From assembly GCF_027622945.1 (NCBI RefSeq), contig NZ_JAPZVQ010000001.1, forward strand, positions 411,183 to 475,182: a stretch of DNA of 64,000 nt, given 5' to 3'. The notes under the pieces are model-generated. The model ran no database searches. It had not been told where the DNA came from and worked only from the letters and a program-made list of their open reading frames with translations. The stretch is from Glycomyces lechevalierae (GTDB lineage: Bacteria; Actinomycetota; Actinomycetes; Mycobacteriales; Micromonosporaceae). Positions 1 to 9,114 of this stretch are shown here, piece by piece; positions within the stretch are counted from its first letter, which is position 1; each line of letters starts with the position of its first letter. Made by a program: the position numbers and the translations under genes.

Positions 1-124
1 CGCGGTCGGCGACGGCGCGCGCGACGAGCGGCGAGAACGCGCCGGGGAGGCGCTGGAGCCGGCCGGAGGCGAGTCCGGCGCGCAGTGCCTTGCGTTTCTG
101 GTTGGGCGAGATGCGGTGCGTCAC
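1..124 (-). CDS. prpB: Methylisocitrate lyase, N-terminal fragment (cut by window edge)
   Basis: Only the first 41 codons are in the window. The reverse strand starts with a GTG at 124 that overlaps the prpD stop by four bases (GTGA). The translation begins [14 protein letters not shown] and continues through [19 protein letters not shown], which matches the N-terminal helix and the RLPGAFSPL strand of the PEP mutase/isocitrate lyase superfamily enzyme that cleaves 2-methylisocitrate to pyruvate and succinate. The position directly after prpD supports the call. The four-base overlap implies translational coupling in a prpD-prpB operon. The catalytic part lies outside the window, so activity cannot be judged. 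Confidence 0.8.
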   Translation of the reverse strand, partial: MTHRISPNQKRKALRAGLASGRLQRLPGAFSPLVARAVADR

Positions 125-1641
125 TGGAAGAGTCCTCCACGGTTTTCAGAAGCACCGCGCGGTGTGCCGAGCGCGCCGGGCGGGGCGGTGAGGTTGAGGG
201 CGCGGACCTCGGCGGCGTCGAGGGTGTCGAGGCGGCACGCGAGGTCGAGGAAGCGGTCCTGTTCGGACGGTGCGATGACGCCGTCCGCGAGGGTGCGGAA
301 CTTCGCGAGGTACTGCTCGCGGGCGAAGGGCCGGGCCCCGCGGGGGTGGGCGTCGGCGACGGCGAGCTCGTCGTCGATGTGGGTGCCGTCGTCGAAGACG
401 ACGGTGACGTGCCCGCCGAAGGCGCGCTTGTCGGGGTCCGGGTCGTGGTAGCGGCGGGTCCACTCCTGGTCTTCGAGGGTGCGGACCTTGCGCCACAAGC
501 GCACGGTGGACTCCCGGTGGGCGCGTTCGGGAGTGTAGGAGCGCTCGTGGTGCCAGTCGCGGTCTTCGAGGGCGACGGCGAAGATGTACATGATGGAGTG
601 GTCGAGGGTCTCGCGGCTCGCGTCCGGGTCGGTCTTCTGCGGGTCGTTCGCGCCGGTGCCGATCACGTTGTGGGTGTGGTGGCTCGTGCGGATCACGATC
701 TCGGCCACGCGGGAGAGGTCGCCGATGCGCGGGGCGAGGCGGCGGGCGAGGTCGATGAGGGCCTGGCTCTGGTACTCCGCGGAGTGCTCTTTCGTGTAGG
801 AGTCGAGGATGGCTCGCTTGGGTTCGCCGGGCGCGGGCAGGGGCACGGTGTAGCGCGCGTGGGGTCCGCTGAGGAGGCGGGCGATGACGCCGTCCTCGCC
901 TTCCCAGATCGGGGAGGGCGCGCCCTCGCCGCGCATGGCCCGGTCGACGGCCTCGACGGCGGCCTTGCCCGCGAACGCGGGGGCGTACGCCTTCCAGGAG
1001 GAGATCGCGCCCTTGCGGGACTGCCTTGTGGCCGTGGTCGTGTGCAGCGCCTGGCCGATGGCCTGGTAGATGACCTCGGTGTCGAGGCCCATGAGGGTGC
1101 CGATCCCGGCCGCGGCGGAGGGGCCGAGGTGGGCGATGTGGTCGATGCGGTGCTCGTGCAGGCAGATCCCGCGCACCAGGTCGATCTGCACCTCGTAGCC
1201 GGTGGCGATGCCGCGCACGAGCGCCGCGCCGTCCAGGCCGCGGTGCTGGGCGACGGCGAGGATCGGCGGGATGTTGTCGCCGGGGTGGGAGTAGTCGGCG
1301 GCGAGGAACGTGTCGTGGAAGTCGAGTTCGCGCACCGCGACCCCGTTGGCCCACGCGGCCCACTCGGGCGAGCTGCGCACCTCGGGCCCGGCGCCGAACA
1401 CGGCCGCGCCGGGCCGGTAGGGGTGCGCGAGGGCCTGGGCGCGGGCGTTGGCGACCGGGCGGCGGGCGAGCGACGCGGCCGCGACGGCGGCGTTGTCGAT
1501 GACCCGGTTGCCGATCATCTCGGCCACCTCGGGCTCGACCGGGACGGAGTCCGTGGCGACCTCGGCGAGTCGCCAGGCCAGCTGCTCCTCGCGCGGCAGG
1601 TCCTCACGGGAGGCGTGGGTGCGGACGGGGTGCTCGATCAT
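121..1641 (-). CDS. prpD: MmgE/PrpD family protein, 2-methylcitrate dehydratase
   Basis: The 506-residue protein has the length and order of PrpD, which dehydrates 2-methylcitrate to cis-2-methylaconitate in propionate breakdown. Recognisable family segments are [20 protein letters not shown] near residue 100, the helical region with [17 protein letters not shown], and [20 protein letters not shown]. The start chosen is the ATG at 1641 ([14 protein letters not shown]). It is preceded by AAGGAGCCGCC, which provides a good ribosome site. An upstream in-frame extension to 1866 would run into the divergent regulator and is rejected. The gene is followed by prpB with a four-base overlap and is divergent from the PrpR-type regulator, which probably controls it. 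Confidence 0.9.
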   Translation of the reverse strand: MIEHPVRTHASREDLPREEQLAWRLAEVATDSVPVEPEVAEMIGNRVIDNAAVAAASLARRPVANARAQALAHPYRPGAAVFGAGPEVRSSPEWAAWANGVAVRELDFHDTFLAADYSHPGDNIPPILAVAQHRGLDGAALVRGIATGYEVQIDLVRGICLHEHRIDHIAHLGPSAAAGIGTLMGLDTEVIYQAIGQALHTTTATRQSRKGAISSWKAYAPAFAGKAAVEAVDRAMRGEGAPSPIWEGEDGVIARLLSGPHARYTVPLPAPGEPKRAILDSYTKEHSAEYQSQALIDLARRLAPRIGDLSRVAEIVIRTSHHTHNVIGTGANDPQKTDPDASRETLDHSIMYIFAVALEDRDWHHERSYTPERAHRESTVRLWRKVRTLEDQEWTRRYHDPDPDKRAFGGHVTVVFDDGTHIDDELAVADAHPRGARPFAREQYLAKFRTLADGVIAPSEQDRFLDLACRLDTLDAAEVRALNLTAPPGALGTPRGASENRGGLFQ

Positions 1642-1765
1642 ACGGCGGCTCCTTCTGGGTATCTTCACAGTATGTACAGGCACCGATCCCGTTGAAAGCA
1701 CTGAACATGTGGTTTCTTGTGGAAATATCGGCCGCGTTTTGTGAATCTTGTGAAAGGACCAGGGC
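1642..1765. promoter_or_regulatory. Divergent prpD / prpR promoter region with TTGTG(G/A)AA repeats
   Basis: This 124-bp AT-richer spacer separates prpD from the divergent regulator. It holds three same-orientation copies of a TTGTG(G/A)AA-like element: TTGTGGAAA at 1717-1725, TTTGTGAA at 1738-1745 and TTGTGAAA at 1748-1755. The last overlaps the regulator's ribosome site (GAAAGGA, 1752-1758). ScfR/RamB/PrpR proteins bind short A/T-flanked elements at acetate and propionate genes. Assigning these repeats to this regulator is inference. Confidence 0.45.
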
Positions 1766-3184
1766 ATGGCATTGAAGACGGCCAAGGTCGGCCTGCGGCT
1801 GCGCCGCTTCCGTGAAGAGCAGGGCCTCACGCAGGCCTCGCTCGCCACCGCGCTCGGCATCTCCACGAGCTACGTGAACCAGATGGAGTCCAACCAGCGG
1901 CCCATCACCGGGCCGGTGCTGCTGCGCCTCGCCGAGGTCTTCGATGTGGACGTGCAGCGCTTCTCGGCCGCCGAAAGCGACCGGCTCGACGCGCAGCTGC
2001 GGGACGCCCTCGCCGACACCGCGCACGCCGAGCAGGTCTCCCCCGGCCAGACCCGCGAACTCGCCGAGGGCATGCCCGAACTCGCACGCTACGTCGTCGA
2101 CCTGCACCGCCGCTACCGCCACGCCGTCGAGCGGAACACCGCCATGAGCGTCGAACTCGACAGTGCCTTCCACGGGAGCGGAACCGCGCCGACGGCGTAC
2201 GAGGAGGTGCGGGACCTGTTCTACGCCAAGCGGAACTACGTCTACGAGCTCGACTCCTCGGCCGAGCGGATCGCCGCCGAACTCGACCCCGCGGACCTGG
2301 CCGCCGAGCTCACCCGGCTCCTCGCCCGCCGCCACCGCACCACGGTGACCCAGCTCGGCATCGACGAGGAGGCGGGGGCCAAGCGCCGCTTCGACCCGGA
2401 CGGGCGCATCCTGCGCGTCTCGCCGCTGCTCACGCCCGGCCAGCGCGCGTTCCAGCTCGCCACGCACCTCGCGCTCGTCGAGCACGCCGAGCTCATCGAC
2501 GGCTTGGTGGCCGCCGCGGACCTCTCGGGGCCGGAGGCGCGGGCGCTGGCGCGGATCGGGCTGGCGAACTACTTCGCGGGCGCGGTGATCCTGCCGTACG
2601 GCGTGTTCCGCAGCGCCGCAGAGGAACTGCGGTACGACCTGGACCTGCTGCAGCGGCGGTTCCGGGTCGGGTTCGAGACGGTGGCGCACCGGTTGAGCAC
2701 CCTGCAGCGGCCGGGGGCGCGGGGCGTGCCGTTCTTCTTCGTGCGGGTGGACCGGGCGGGGAACATCTCGAAGCGGCAGTCGGCCACGGACTTCCACTTC
2801 TCGCGGGTGGGCGGCAGTTGTCCCCTGTGGAATGTGTACGAGGCGTTCGCGCACCCCGGGGAGATTCGCACGCAGCTCGCGCAGATGCCGGACGGGCGGG
2901 CGTACCTGTGGGTGGCGCGCACGGTGACGCGCCGGTACGGCGGGTACGGGACGCCGGCGAAGACGTTCGCGATCGGGCTCGGCTGCGACCTGCACCATGC
3001 GCACCGCCTGGTGTACGCCGACGGGCTGGACCTGGCGAACCCGGCGGCGCTGACGCCGATCGGGCCGGGCTGCAAGGTGTGCGACCGCTCGGGCTGCCCG
3101 CAGCGGGCGTTCCCGGCGATCGGCAGGCCGCTCGACGTGAGCGACCACCGCAGCGGCTTCACGCCGTACCCGTCGTCGGTGTAG
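1766..3184 (+). CDS. prpR: XRE-type short-chain fatty acyl-CoA responsive regulator (ScfR/PrpR/RamB family)
   Basis: The 472-residue protein starts with a helix-turn-helix (residues about 9-65, with [20 protein letters not shown]), the signature of XRE-type regulators of acetate, propionate and methylcitrate genes. The middle carries an ImmA/IrrE-like region ending [18 protein letters not shown]. Its metal site is degenerate: THLALVEH stands where a zinc HExxH would be expected, so it is probably a sensor and not a protease. The C-terminus has cysteines at 352, 407, 436, 439 and 444, including CKVCDRSGC. The M. tuberculosis homologue PrpR is reported to bind an Fe-S cluster with C-terminal cysteines. 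The divergent prpDB genes make it their likely local activator or repressor. Confidence 0.87.
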   Translation: MALKTAKVGLRLRRFREEQGLTQASLATALGISTSYVNQMESNQRPITGPVLLRLAEVFDVDVQRFSAAESDRLDAQLRDALADTAHAEQVSPGQTRELAEGMPELARYVVDLHRRYRHAVERNTAMSVELDSAFHGSGTAPTAYEEVRDLFYAKRNYVYELDSSAERIAAELDPADLAAELTRLLARRHRTTVTQLGIDEEAGAKRRFDPDGRILRVSPLLTPGQRAFQLATHLALVEHAELIDGLVAAADLSGPEARALARIGLANYFAGAVILPYGVFRSAAEELRYDLDLLQRRFRVGFETVAHRLSTLQRPGARGVPFFFVRVDRAGNISKRQSATDFHFSRVGGSCPLWNVYEAFAHPGEIRTQLAQMPDGRAYLWVARTVTRRYGGYGTPAKTFAIGLGCDLHHAHRLVYADGLDLANPAALTPIGPGCKVCDRSGCPQRAFPAIGRPLDVSDHRSGFTPYPSSV

Positions 3185-3316
3185 GCCGCACCTCGGCGCG
3201 GCGGGCTTGTGCGAGCGATCGTCGAATTCGTTTGTCGAACGCTAAACCTCGCTGCAGACTGGTGGCCGGGGCCCGCCACCGGAGGCGGGTCCGCGCCGTC
3301 GCCCGATTGGAACGCC

Positions 3317-4522
3317 GTGACCAGCACCGCCCTGCCCGCCCGCACCGATCCCGCGCTCGTGCACTGGCGCAACGCCGTGTTCGCGGTCTTCGCGCTCTCC
3401 GGGTTCGTGTTCGCCAACTGGGCCGCGCGCGTCCCGAACATGCGCGACCTCCTCGGCGCGACCACGCAGGAGATGGGCGTGCTCATCCTCGGGCTCTCGG
3501 CCGGGGCGATGCTCGGGCTCATCGCCTCGGGGCATGTGGTCGCACATCTGGGGGCGACGGCGGCGATCCGCTGGTTCCTCGGGTTGACGGCCGTGGGGCT
3601 GGTCGCGATCGGGCTCATCGCCGGGTTCGCGCCGTCCTACTGGGCGCTGTTCGCGGCCCTGATGGTCCTCGGCGCGGGCAACTCGGTGCTCGACGTGGCG
3701 ATGAACCTCTCCGGCGCGGCCAACGAGCGGCGCATCGGGAAGACCCTGATGCCGGCGTTCCACGCGGGCTTCAGCGTCGGCACGATGCTCGGCGCTGGCC
3801 TGGGTGCCCTCACCGAGCAGCTCGGGGTCGCCGCCGGGGTGCACTTGACCGCGGTGGGCGTCGCGGTCCTCCTCGCCTCGGTGTACGTGGTGCGGTTCCT
3901 GCAGCCGGCGGAGGAGCCGCGCGAGGCCGTGCCGGGCGAGCGCGCCGGGTGGCGCACCCGCCTGGCGGCGTGGACCGATGTTCGCGTGCTGCTCATCGGC
4001 CTCATCATCCTGGGCATGGCGTTCACCGAGGGGACCGCGAACGACTGGCTCGGCCTCGCCATGGTCGACGGCTACGGCCTCACCAACCCGGGCGGCGCGG
4101 CGGTCTTCGCCGTATTCGTCACCGCGATGACCGTGGGCCGCTTCTCCGGCGGCGTGTTCCTCGACCGGTTCGGGCGCGTGCCGGTCCTGGCCGGGTCGGC
4201 GCTGCTGGCCCTGGTGGGCCTGCTGCTGGTGATCCTCGGCCCGACCGCGCCCGTGGCGATCGTCGGCACGGTCCTGTGGGGCGTGGGCGCGTCGCTCGGC
4301 TTCCCGGTGGGCATGTCCGCCGCGGCGGACGACCCGGAGAAGGCCACCGCGAACGTCGCCGTGGTCGCCACGGTCGGCTACTGCGCCTTCCTGATCGGGC
4401 CGCCGCTCATCGGCCTGCTGGGCGAGAACGTGGGCCTGCGGAACGCGTTCTACGTCGTGCTCGTGCTCGTCGCGGTGGCGCTGCTGTGCTCCCCCGCGGC
4501 CCGCAGGCCGAAGACGTCCTAG
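3317..4522 (+). CDS. MFS transporter
   Basis: The 401-residue protein is almost entirely hydrophobic, with about 12 membrane segments and the major facilitator pattern. It has a motif after helix 1 (NWAARVPNMRDLLGATTQEMG) and a central cytoplasmic loop near residues 190-215. It resembles the YbjJ-like branch of MFS proteins, for which substrates are mostly unknown. The start is set at the GTG at 3317 (VTSTALPARTDP) because the in-frame region from 3209 is hydrophilic and lacks family character. The ribosome site is weak. The stop codon overlaps the stop of the convergent GH127 gene by two bases. No substrate can be named. Confidence 0.8.
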   Translation: MTSTALPARTDPALVHWRNAVFAVFALSGFVFANWAARVPNMRDLLGATTQEMGVLILGLSAGAMLGLIASGHVVAHLGATAAIRWFLGLTAVGLVAIGLIAGFAPSYWALFAALMVLGAGNSVLDVAMNLSGAANERRIGKTLMPAFHAGFSVGTMLGAGLGALTEQLGVAAGVHLTAVGVAVLLASVYVVRFLQPAEEPREAVPGERAGWRTRLAAWTDVRVLLIGLIILGMAFTEGTANDWLGLAMVDGYGLTNPGGAAVFAVFVTAMTVGRFSGGVFLDRFGRVPVLAGSALLALVGLLLVILGPTAPVAIVGTVLWGVGASLGFPVGMSAAADDPEKATANVAVVATVGYCAFLIGPPLIGLLGENVGLRNAFYVVLVLVAVALLCSPAARRPKTS

Positions 4523-7245
4523 ACGAACCTCCAGAGGTGGTCGGCGGTGCCGTTGTCGTCCCAGGTCACGATCTGGGCGCCTTGGGACTTCGAGGCGTTC
4601 TGCACGCCGAGGACCTTGCCCCCGTTGGCGCACTGGATGCGGAAGGCGTCGTTCGAGGCGTAGCGCAGGCGCCAGCGGTGATCGTTCGTGCCGTTGTCGT
4701 CCCACTGCAGGACGCGGGCGCCCGCGGCGGTGGAGGCGTTCTCGACGCCGAGGACCTTGCCGCTGTTGCCGTTGCGCAGTTTGAAGTGGTCGCCGTCGCG
4801 GATCGCGGTCCAGAAGTGGTCGGCCGTGCCGGTGCTCCCCCACTGGACGGCGAGGCCGCCGTTGGCGGTGGACATGTTCTGTACGCCGATGACCAGGCCG
4901 CTGTTGACGTTCTGGATGCGGCGGGCCCCGTCGGGCACGAAGCGCCAGAGGTTGTCGGCGGTCCCGTTGTCGGAGTCCTGCACGGCCTGGCCCCCGGCGG
5001 CGGTCGAGGCGTTGAGGATCGCCAGGAGCTTCGCAGTGTGCGCGTTGCGGATCCTGTGCCGGCCGTCGCCGTTGTCGACGATGGTCCAGAGGTGGTCGGC
5101 GGTGCCGCTGTCGCCCCATTGCAGCACGCGGGCGTTGTCGGCGGTCGACATGTCCTGCACGCCGAGCACCAGGCCCGAGTTGCGGTTGCGGAGCTTCACG
5201 TTCGAGCCTGAGGCCACGATCTCCCACTGGTGGTCGGCGGTGCCCGTGTCGTTCCACTGCAGCGCGAAACCGCCTGCCGCCGTGGACATGTCCTGCACGC
5301 CGAGCACGAGGTTCGAATTGGCGTTGTAGAGCTTGAACGAGGGTGCCGAGGTCGATCCGCCTTCGCCGCCGGCGTTCCAGTAGACGGTGTAGTTGTGGCC
5401 GTGGGCGTCGTAGAACGGGCCGAGGTTCACCGTCGCGCCGTCGGCGGTGGCGGTGAACGCGAGCGCGGAGGCACTGGTCCGCTGGATCGAGTCCACGTCG
5501 AGGGAGGGCAGGGTGCCGAGGGTCGTGTTGCCGTAGTTCCCGGAGAGGACCGTGGGCCCGTAGACCGCCGCGGCGACGTTCTCGTCGTCGTTGGCCGCCC
5601 GCATCCGCACGCTCATCGGGAGTTTCACGGTGACGGTGTCGCCCGAGGTCCACGAGCGGGTCAGGACCGCGTAGGTGCCAGGGGTCGCGGCGATGGACTG
5701 GGCTTGGCCGTTGACGCTGATCACGGCCCCTTCGGTCCATGCGGGGATGCGGATGCGCATCGTCCACGAACCGCTCGCGCTGCCGGTGACGGTGAGCGTG
5801 GTCGTGTCGCTCACCGGGTACGACGTGGACTGGACGACGGTGATGCCGCGCTCGGTCCAGTCCAGGCGGGAGGGCGTGAACAGGTTGACGTACAGGGTCG
5901 TGTCGGACCGGAAGTACACCGAGTCCATGAGCTTCGTGAACGTCTCGAGGCCCGTGCCCTGGCAGCACCAGAACGAGTTGTAGTCCGTGCTCCAGGTGCC
6001 GCCGCCCCAGGCCGGGCCGACGCCGCGGCGGCCGCCGGGGTTCAGCGACGTGAAGTAGGTGATGTGCCCGTGCGGATCAGCCGGGTTCTGCCAGCCGATG
6101 AGGTGGTTGAGCAGGGCCCGCTCGTAGTAGTCGAAGTAGGCGGCGTTGTTCGGGTCGAGGAGCCACAGCTCGCGGGTGAGGCGGAGCATGTTGTAGGTGT
6201 TGCAGCCCTCGCACGTGTCGGTGTCCAGGTACCTGGCGATGGCGTTCGGGGCACGGAAGTGCTCGGCTTCGCTGTTGCCGCCGATCACGTAGGTGTGGGC
6301 GCCGACCACGATGTTCCAGAAGTTCCGGGCGATGTCGCGGTAGCGGGTGGTGCCGGTGGCCTTGTACTCGCGGGCGGCGCCGATCATCTTGGGCACCTGG
6401 GTGTTCGCATGCAGGCCGTTCAACTGGTCCTGGTTGTTCGCGAGCGGGTCGAAGACCGCCGCGTGGTCGAACCGCTTCGCCGCCGTGAGCCAGCGCTCGG
6501 TGCCCGTCTGCTGGTAGAGGTCGGCGAGGACGGTGTTCATACCGCCGAACTCGATGCGCAGCACGTTCTGCATCTGGGCGGTGGAGAGTCGCGCGGTGCG
6601 GGCGTCCACCCATCCGGCGAGGCCGAGGAGCACGTCGCGGGCCTGCGTGGAGCCCATGAGCCGCCACACGTCGAGGAGTCCGGCGAGGGTCTTGTGGATG
6701 ACGTAGTAGAGGACGTCTCCATTGGTGCCGTTCTCGAGAGCGTCGAAGTTGGACTCGGGGAAGCCGCTGAGGTATCCGGCGGCGAATCCGGCGGCGCCGT
6801 TGTTGTTCTGGCACTTGGCGAGTTCGGCGACCATGGTGTTGGCCTTGTCGCGGCAGGCGGTGTCGCCGAGCACGGCCCAGGCCTGGGCCCAGGCGGTGAG
6901 GAAGTGGCCCTGCATGTGGGTGCGGAACGGGAAGTCGGGGGCGTCCCAGCCGCCGTTCGGGGCCGCGCCGGCGGTGGAGAGCTTGTGGGTGGCGCGGAAG
7001 TTGTAGAGCAGGCGGTTGACGTCGATGAAGCGCAGGTAGGCGAGGGTGCGGTTCTGGTTGTCGAGCCAGCGGCCCGCGTTCAGGGTGACTTGGCCGAGGG
7101 CGAATTCGCTGGCGGCGGCGCCGATGTCGGGCCGGGCGGGAGCGAGCGCCGCGTGCGCGGGGGCACCGCCGATGCCGGGGGCGGCGGTGGCCACGGCCGC
7201 GGCGCCCGCGGCTTGGATGAGGCGGCGGCGACTGACGAGGGACAT
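4519..7245 (-). CDS. Tat-secreted GH127 beta-L-arabinofuranosidase with two ricin-type lectin domains
   Basis: The 908-residue protein begins with a twin-arginine signal (SRRRLIQAAGAAAVATAAP) and continues with a GH127 (DUF1680) (alpha/alpha)6 barrel. The family's zinc-bound cysteine site is intact: CEGC at 345-348 supplies E346 and C348, and WCCQG supplies C427 (nucleophile by homology) and C428. Residues about 636-908 form six repeats with a V/I-GV-x-N/D-x-S core and Q-W pattern, enough for two beta-trefoil ricin-type lectin domains that would hold the enzyme on polysaccharide. The start is the ATG at 7245 with GGAG seven bases upstream. It lies 76 bp downstream of a GH43 gene in the same direction, so both probably act on arabinan or arabinoxylan side chains. 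Confidence 0.88.
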   Translation of the reverse strand: MSLVSRRRLIQAAGAAAVATAAPGIGGAPAHAALAPARPDIGAAASEFALGQVTLNAGRWLDNQNRTLAYLRFIDVNRLLYNFRATHKLSTAGAAPNGGWDAPDFPFRTHMQGHFLTAWAQAWAVLGDTACRDKANTMVAELAKCQNNNGAAGFAAGYLSGFPESNFDALENGTNGDVLYYVIHKTLAGLLDVWRLMGSTQARDVLLGLAGWVDARTARLSTAQMQNVLRIEFGGMNTVLADLYQQTGTERWLTAAKRFDHAAVFDPLANNQDQLNGLHANTQVPKMIGAAREYKATGTTRYRDIARNFWNIVVGAHTYVIGGNSEAEHFRAPNAIARYLDTDTCEGCNTYNMLRLTRELWLLDPNNAAYFDYYERALLNHLIGWQNPADPHGHITYFTSLNPGGRRGVGPAWGGGTWSTDYNSFWCCQGTGLETFTKLMDSVYFRSDTTLYVNLFTPSRLDWTERGITVVQSTSYPVSDTTTLTVTGSASGSWTMRIRIPAWTEGAVISVNGQAQSIAATPGTYAVLTRSWTSGDTVTVKLPMSVRMRAANDDENVAAAVYGPTVLSGNYGNTTLGTLPSLDVDSIQRTSASALAFTATADGATVNLGPFYDAHGHNYTVYWNAGGEGGSTSAPSFKLYNANSNLVLGVQDMSTAAGGFALQWNDTGTADHQWEIVASGSNVKLRNRNSGLVLGVQDMSTADNARVLQWGDSGTADHLWTIVDNGDGRHRIRNAHTAKLLAILNASTAAGGQAVQDSDNGTADNLWRFVPDGARRIQNVNSGLVIGVQNMSTANGGLAVQWGSTGTADHFWTAIRDGDHFKLRNGNSGKVLGVENASTAAGARVLQWDDNGTNDHRWRLRYASNDAFRIQCANGGKVLGVQNASKSQGAQIVTWDDNGTADHLWRFV

Positions 7246-7268
7246 GCGGGTCTCCAAAGGGGAAGGGG

Positions 7269-7299
7269 GCCCGGCGCGGGGGTGGGGCCCGCGCCGGGC
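7269..7299 (-). terminator. Hairpin between GH43 and GH127
   Basis: A perfect 12-bp inverted repeat (GCCCGGCGCGGG / CCCGCGCCGGGC, 7-base loop) fills the gap between the GH43 stop and the GH127 ribosome site. There is no U-tract. It could end most GH43 transcripts or stabilise their 3' end while letting some read through to GH127. Confidence 0.6.
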
Positions 7300-7321
7300 G
7301 GCTCGGTCAAGTGCGGATCGG

Positions 7322-8746
7322 TCAGGTGGTGACGCGGAAGGTGGCGTCGGCCCGTTCCTGGGTGGTGCTGACGGGGTCGAGGCGCAGCGCGTACGCGTAG
7401 TGGCGGATGTAGCGGGTCGGGTAGTTGTAGGAGGTGAACGAGCTCCAGGAGGAGTCGGCGAGCCCGGCGACGCGGTTGAAGGTGGCGTCGGCGTTGAACG
7501 TGCCGCCCGATTCCCTCGGGGCCAGCACGAAGTCGTAGTCGACGTGCCGCAGGAAGCGCCCGGGGTAGTTCACGGACTCGAAGGAGACGGCGCTCGAGGA
7601 GGCCAGGCCGGGGACGAGCCGGAACTGGGAGTCCTGGACGGGGCTCACGCCCGGGTCGATGCGCACGTCGAAGTTGTAGTGGCGCACATAGCGGTCCTGG
7701 TAGTTGTAGGACTGCAGCCGGTTGAACACGGGGTTCTGGTAGCGGGCGAGGACCCGCGTCTCCTCGGCCTGGGTGAGGTTGAGGATCGACCCGTGCCGCT
7801 TCAGGTTGGAGCCGAGGCTGTAGCCCGAGGTGGTGCGGTAGCCGGAGACCGCGGCGGGGTTGGTGGTGAGGACGGGCATGTAGCCGCGGCCGGTGGCGTA
7901 CTGGTCGAGCCACAGCGCCCATTCGCTGCGGTCGTTGAACTTCGCCCACATGGGGCCTTCGACGCCGCCGCCGGTGAGGCCCGAGAGGTCGCCGAGGCGC
8001 GTCCAGGTGCCGGTCAGGGAGTTGCTGCCCTCGATGACGATCTGGGTGGTCTTGGAGGCGCGGTAGTAGCGGTAGCCGCCGGTGTTGGCCTCGATGATCT
8101 GGGTGTCGATGAGCCCTTCGGAGCCGGCGAGGTTGATGTAGGTCTGCGGGGCGGTGATGCTGCGGAAGTCGGTGGTGCGGACGCTCCAGATGCGGTGCTT
8201 CTTGACGCCGTTGAGGGTCGAGTTGGTGGCCCAGTAGACGAGGAAGTTCCCGGCGGCGGCGTCCCAGATGGCCTCGGGGGCCCAGGCGTCCCCGGCGTCG
8301 CCGATGGACGCGGCGACGGGCAGCAGCCACGGGATCGACCAGTTGACGAGGTCGGTGGACTCCCAGACGACGAGGTTGCGGCTGCCGTTGTTGGCGGCGT
8401 CGGCCCAGGACGTGCCCGATCCGATGTGGAGGTCGGTGGCGACGATCCAGTAGCGGTTGCCCGCCGGGTTGCGGACGATGACGGGGTCGCGGACGCCCTT
8501 GGTGCCGATCGGGGTGCGCAGCACGATCTGGCCGCGGTTGAGGTCGGTCCAGTTGAGGCCGTTGTCGGAGTGGGCGAGGTAGATCTGCTCGCCGCCGGTG
8601 CCCTCGCCGATGAAGTGGGCCATGAGGTAGCCGGTGTAGGCGGTCTGGGCCGCCGCGGGCGATGCCGGGAGCAGCGCGGCGGCCGGGAGGGCCGCCGCGG
8701 CCGCGATGAGGCCGCGGCGGGTGAGCCGTGAGGGTGGTGTCGACAT
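7322..8746 (-). CDS. Tat-secreted GH43-like arabinosidase with C-terminal AbfB (CBM42) domain
   Basis: The 474-residue product has a twin-arginine signal (SRLTRRGLIAAAAALPAAALL), then a five-bladed propeller-type domain with family features such as GVRDPVIVRNPAGNRYWIVA and the bladed WESTDLVNWS repeats of GH43-type enzymes. Residues about 340-474 contain three repeats of the form SYNY-x-x-R-Y-x-RHY, the beta-trefoil of AbfB/CBM42 that binds arabinofuranose branches. The start chosen is the ATG at 8746, preceded by TTGGAG. The in-frame region upstream to 8884 spans the promoter and is not used. It is the first gene of a GH43-GH127 pair. Activity on arabinofuranosyl linkages is inferred from the binding domain and neighbour. 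Confidence 0.82.
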   Translation of the reverse strand: MSTPPSRLTRRGLIAAAAALPAAALLPASPAAAQTAYTGYLMAHFIGEGTGGEQIYLAHSDNGLNWTDLNRGQIVLRTPIGTKGVRDPVIVRNPAGNRYWIVATDLHIGSGTSWADAANNGSRNLVVWESTDLVNWSIPWLLPVAASIGDAGDAWAPEAIWDAAAGNFLVYWATNSTLNGVKKHRIWSVRTTDFRSITAPQTYINLAGSEGLIDTQIIEANTGGYRYYRASKTTQIVIEGSNSLTGTWTRLGDLSGLTGGGVEGPMWAKFNDRSEWALWLDQYATGRGYMPVLTTNPAAVSGYRTTSGYSLGSNLKRHGSILNLTQAEETRVLARYQNPVFNRLQSYNYQDRYVRHYNFDVRIDPGVSPVQDSQFRLVPGLASSSAVSFESVNYPGRFLRHVDYDFVLAPRESGGTFNADATFNRVAGLADSSWSSFTSYNYPTRYIRHYAYALRLDPVSTTQERADATFRVTT

Positions 8747-9114
8747 TGACGCTCCAAGAGTTCTTCCAGTGGAAATGCTGATGTGAAGGGTAACAACCCC
8801 CATCGATGTAGTCAATTCCTTCGATGTTTCTAAAGATCGTCGCACCCCGGGCCGCCCCCTTTGTTCACCGATGGAATCAAGCACGGGCCGGTCGGCTGTG
8901 CCCCGATCCCGTTCGCGGCCATGGCATCAGGTCGCCAGACGAGACGCGCGCCACCGACTCGCACACGGCATCGGATCCCCACGGGTCGCAGATTTGCCGG
9001 ACATGAGGGGGTATGGACTTCGGGTTTGTTGCATGATCTAATCAAACATAGAACTTCGTAAATCTACGAATGTCTGAGCCGCCCGGCCGGGCCTTCGGGA
9101 AAGTCGAGACCTCC
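8747..9114. promoter_or_regulatory. Divergent promoter region of GH43 and GH12 genes
   Basis: This 368-bp gene-free spacer carries a likely reverse-strand promoter for GH43: a -35 reading TTGACT (8810-8815) and a -10 reading TACCCT (8787-8792), spaced by 17 bp. The AT-rich stretch 8816-8840 just upstream is a plausible activator or repressor site. The GH12 side holds a separate palindrome listed on its own. Short ORFs in the middle have no family features and are not called. Confidence 0.5.
9055..9070. promoter_or_regulatory. Candidate operator palindrome upstream of GH12
   Basis: TTCGTA-AATC-TACGAA is a perfect 6-bp inverted repeat with a 4-bp spacer, 45 bp before the chosen GH12 start. It sits in an AT-rich patch that would be the promoter. 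The regulator is unknown. Confidence 0.5.

Noticed and set aside
3242..5968. 908-codon reverse-strand open frame across the MFS gene and GH127 end
   Set aside because: It is Arg/His/Pro-rich nonsense typical of high-GC third-frame reads and conflicts with two well-supported genes.
5230..7332. 700-codon forward frame opposite GH127
   Set aside because: Composition is Gly/Val/Arg-rich without motifs. GH127 on the other strand has its full set of catalytic cysteines.
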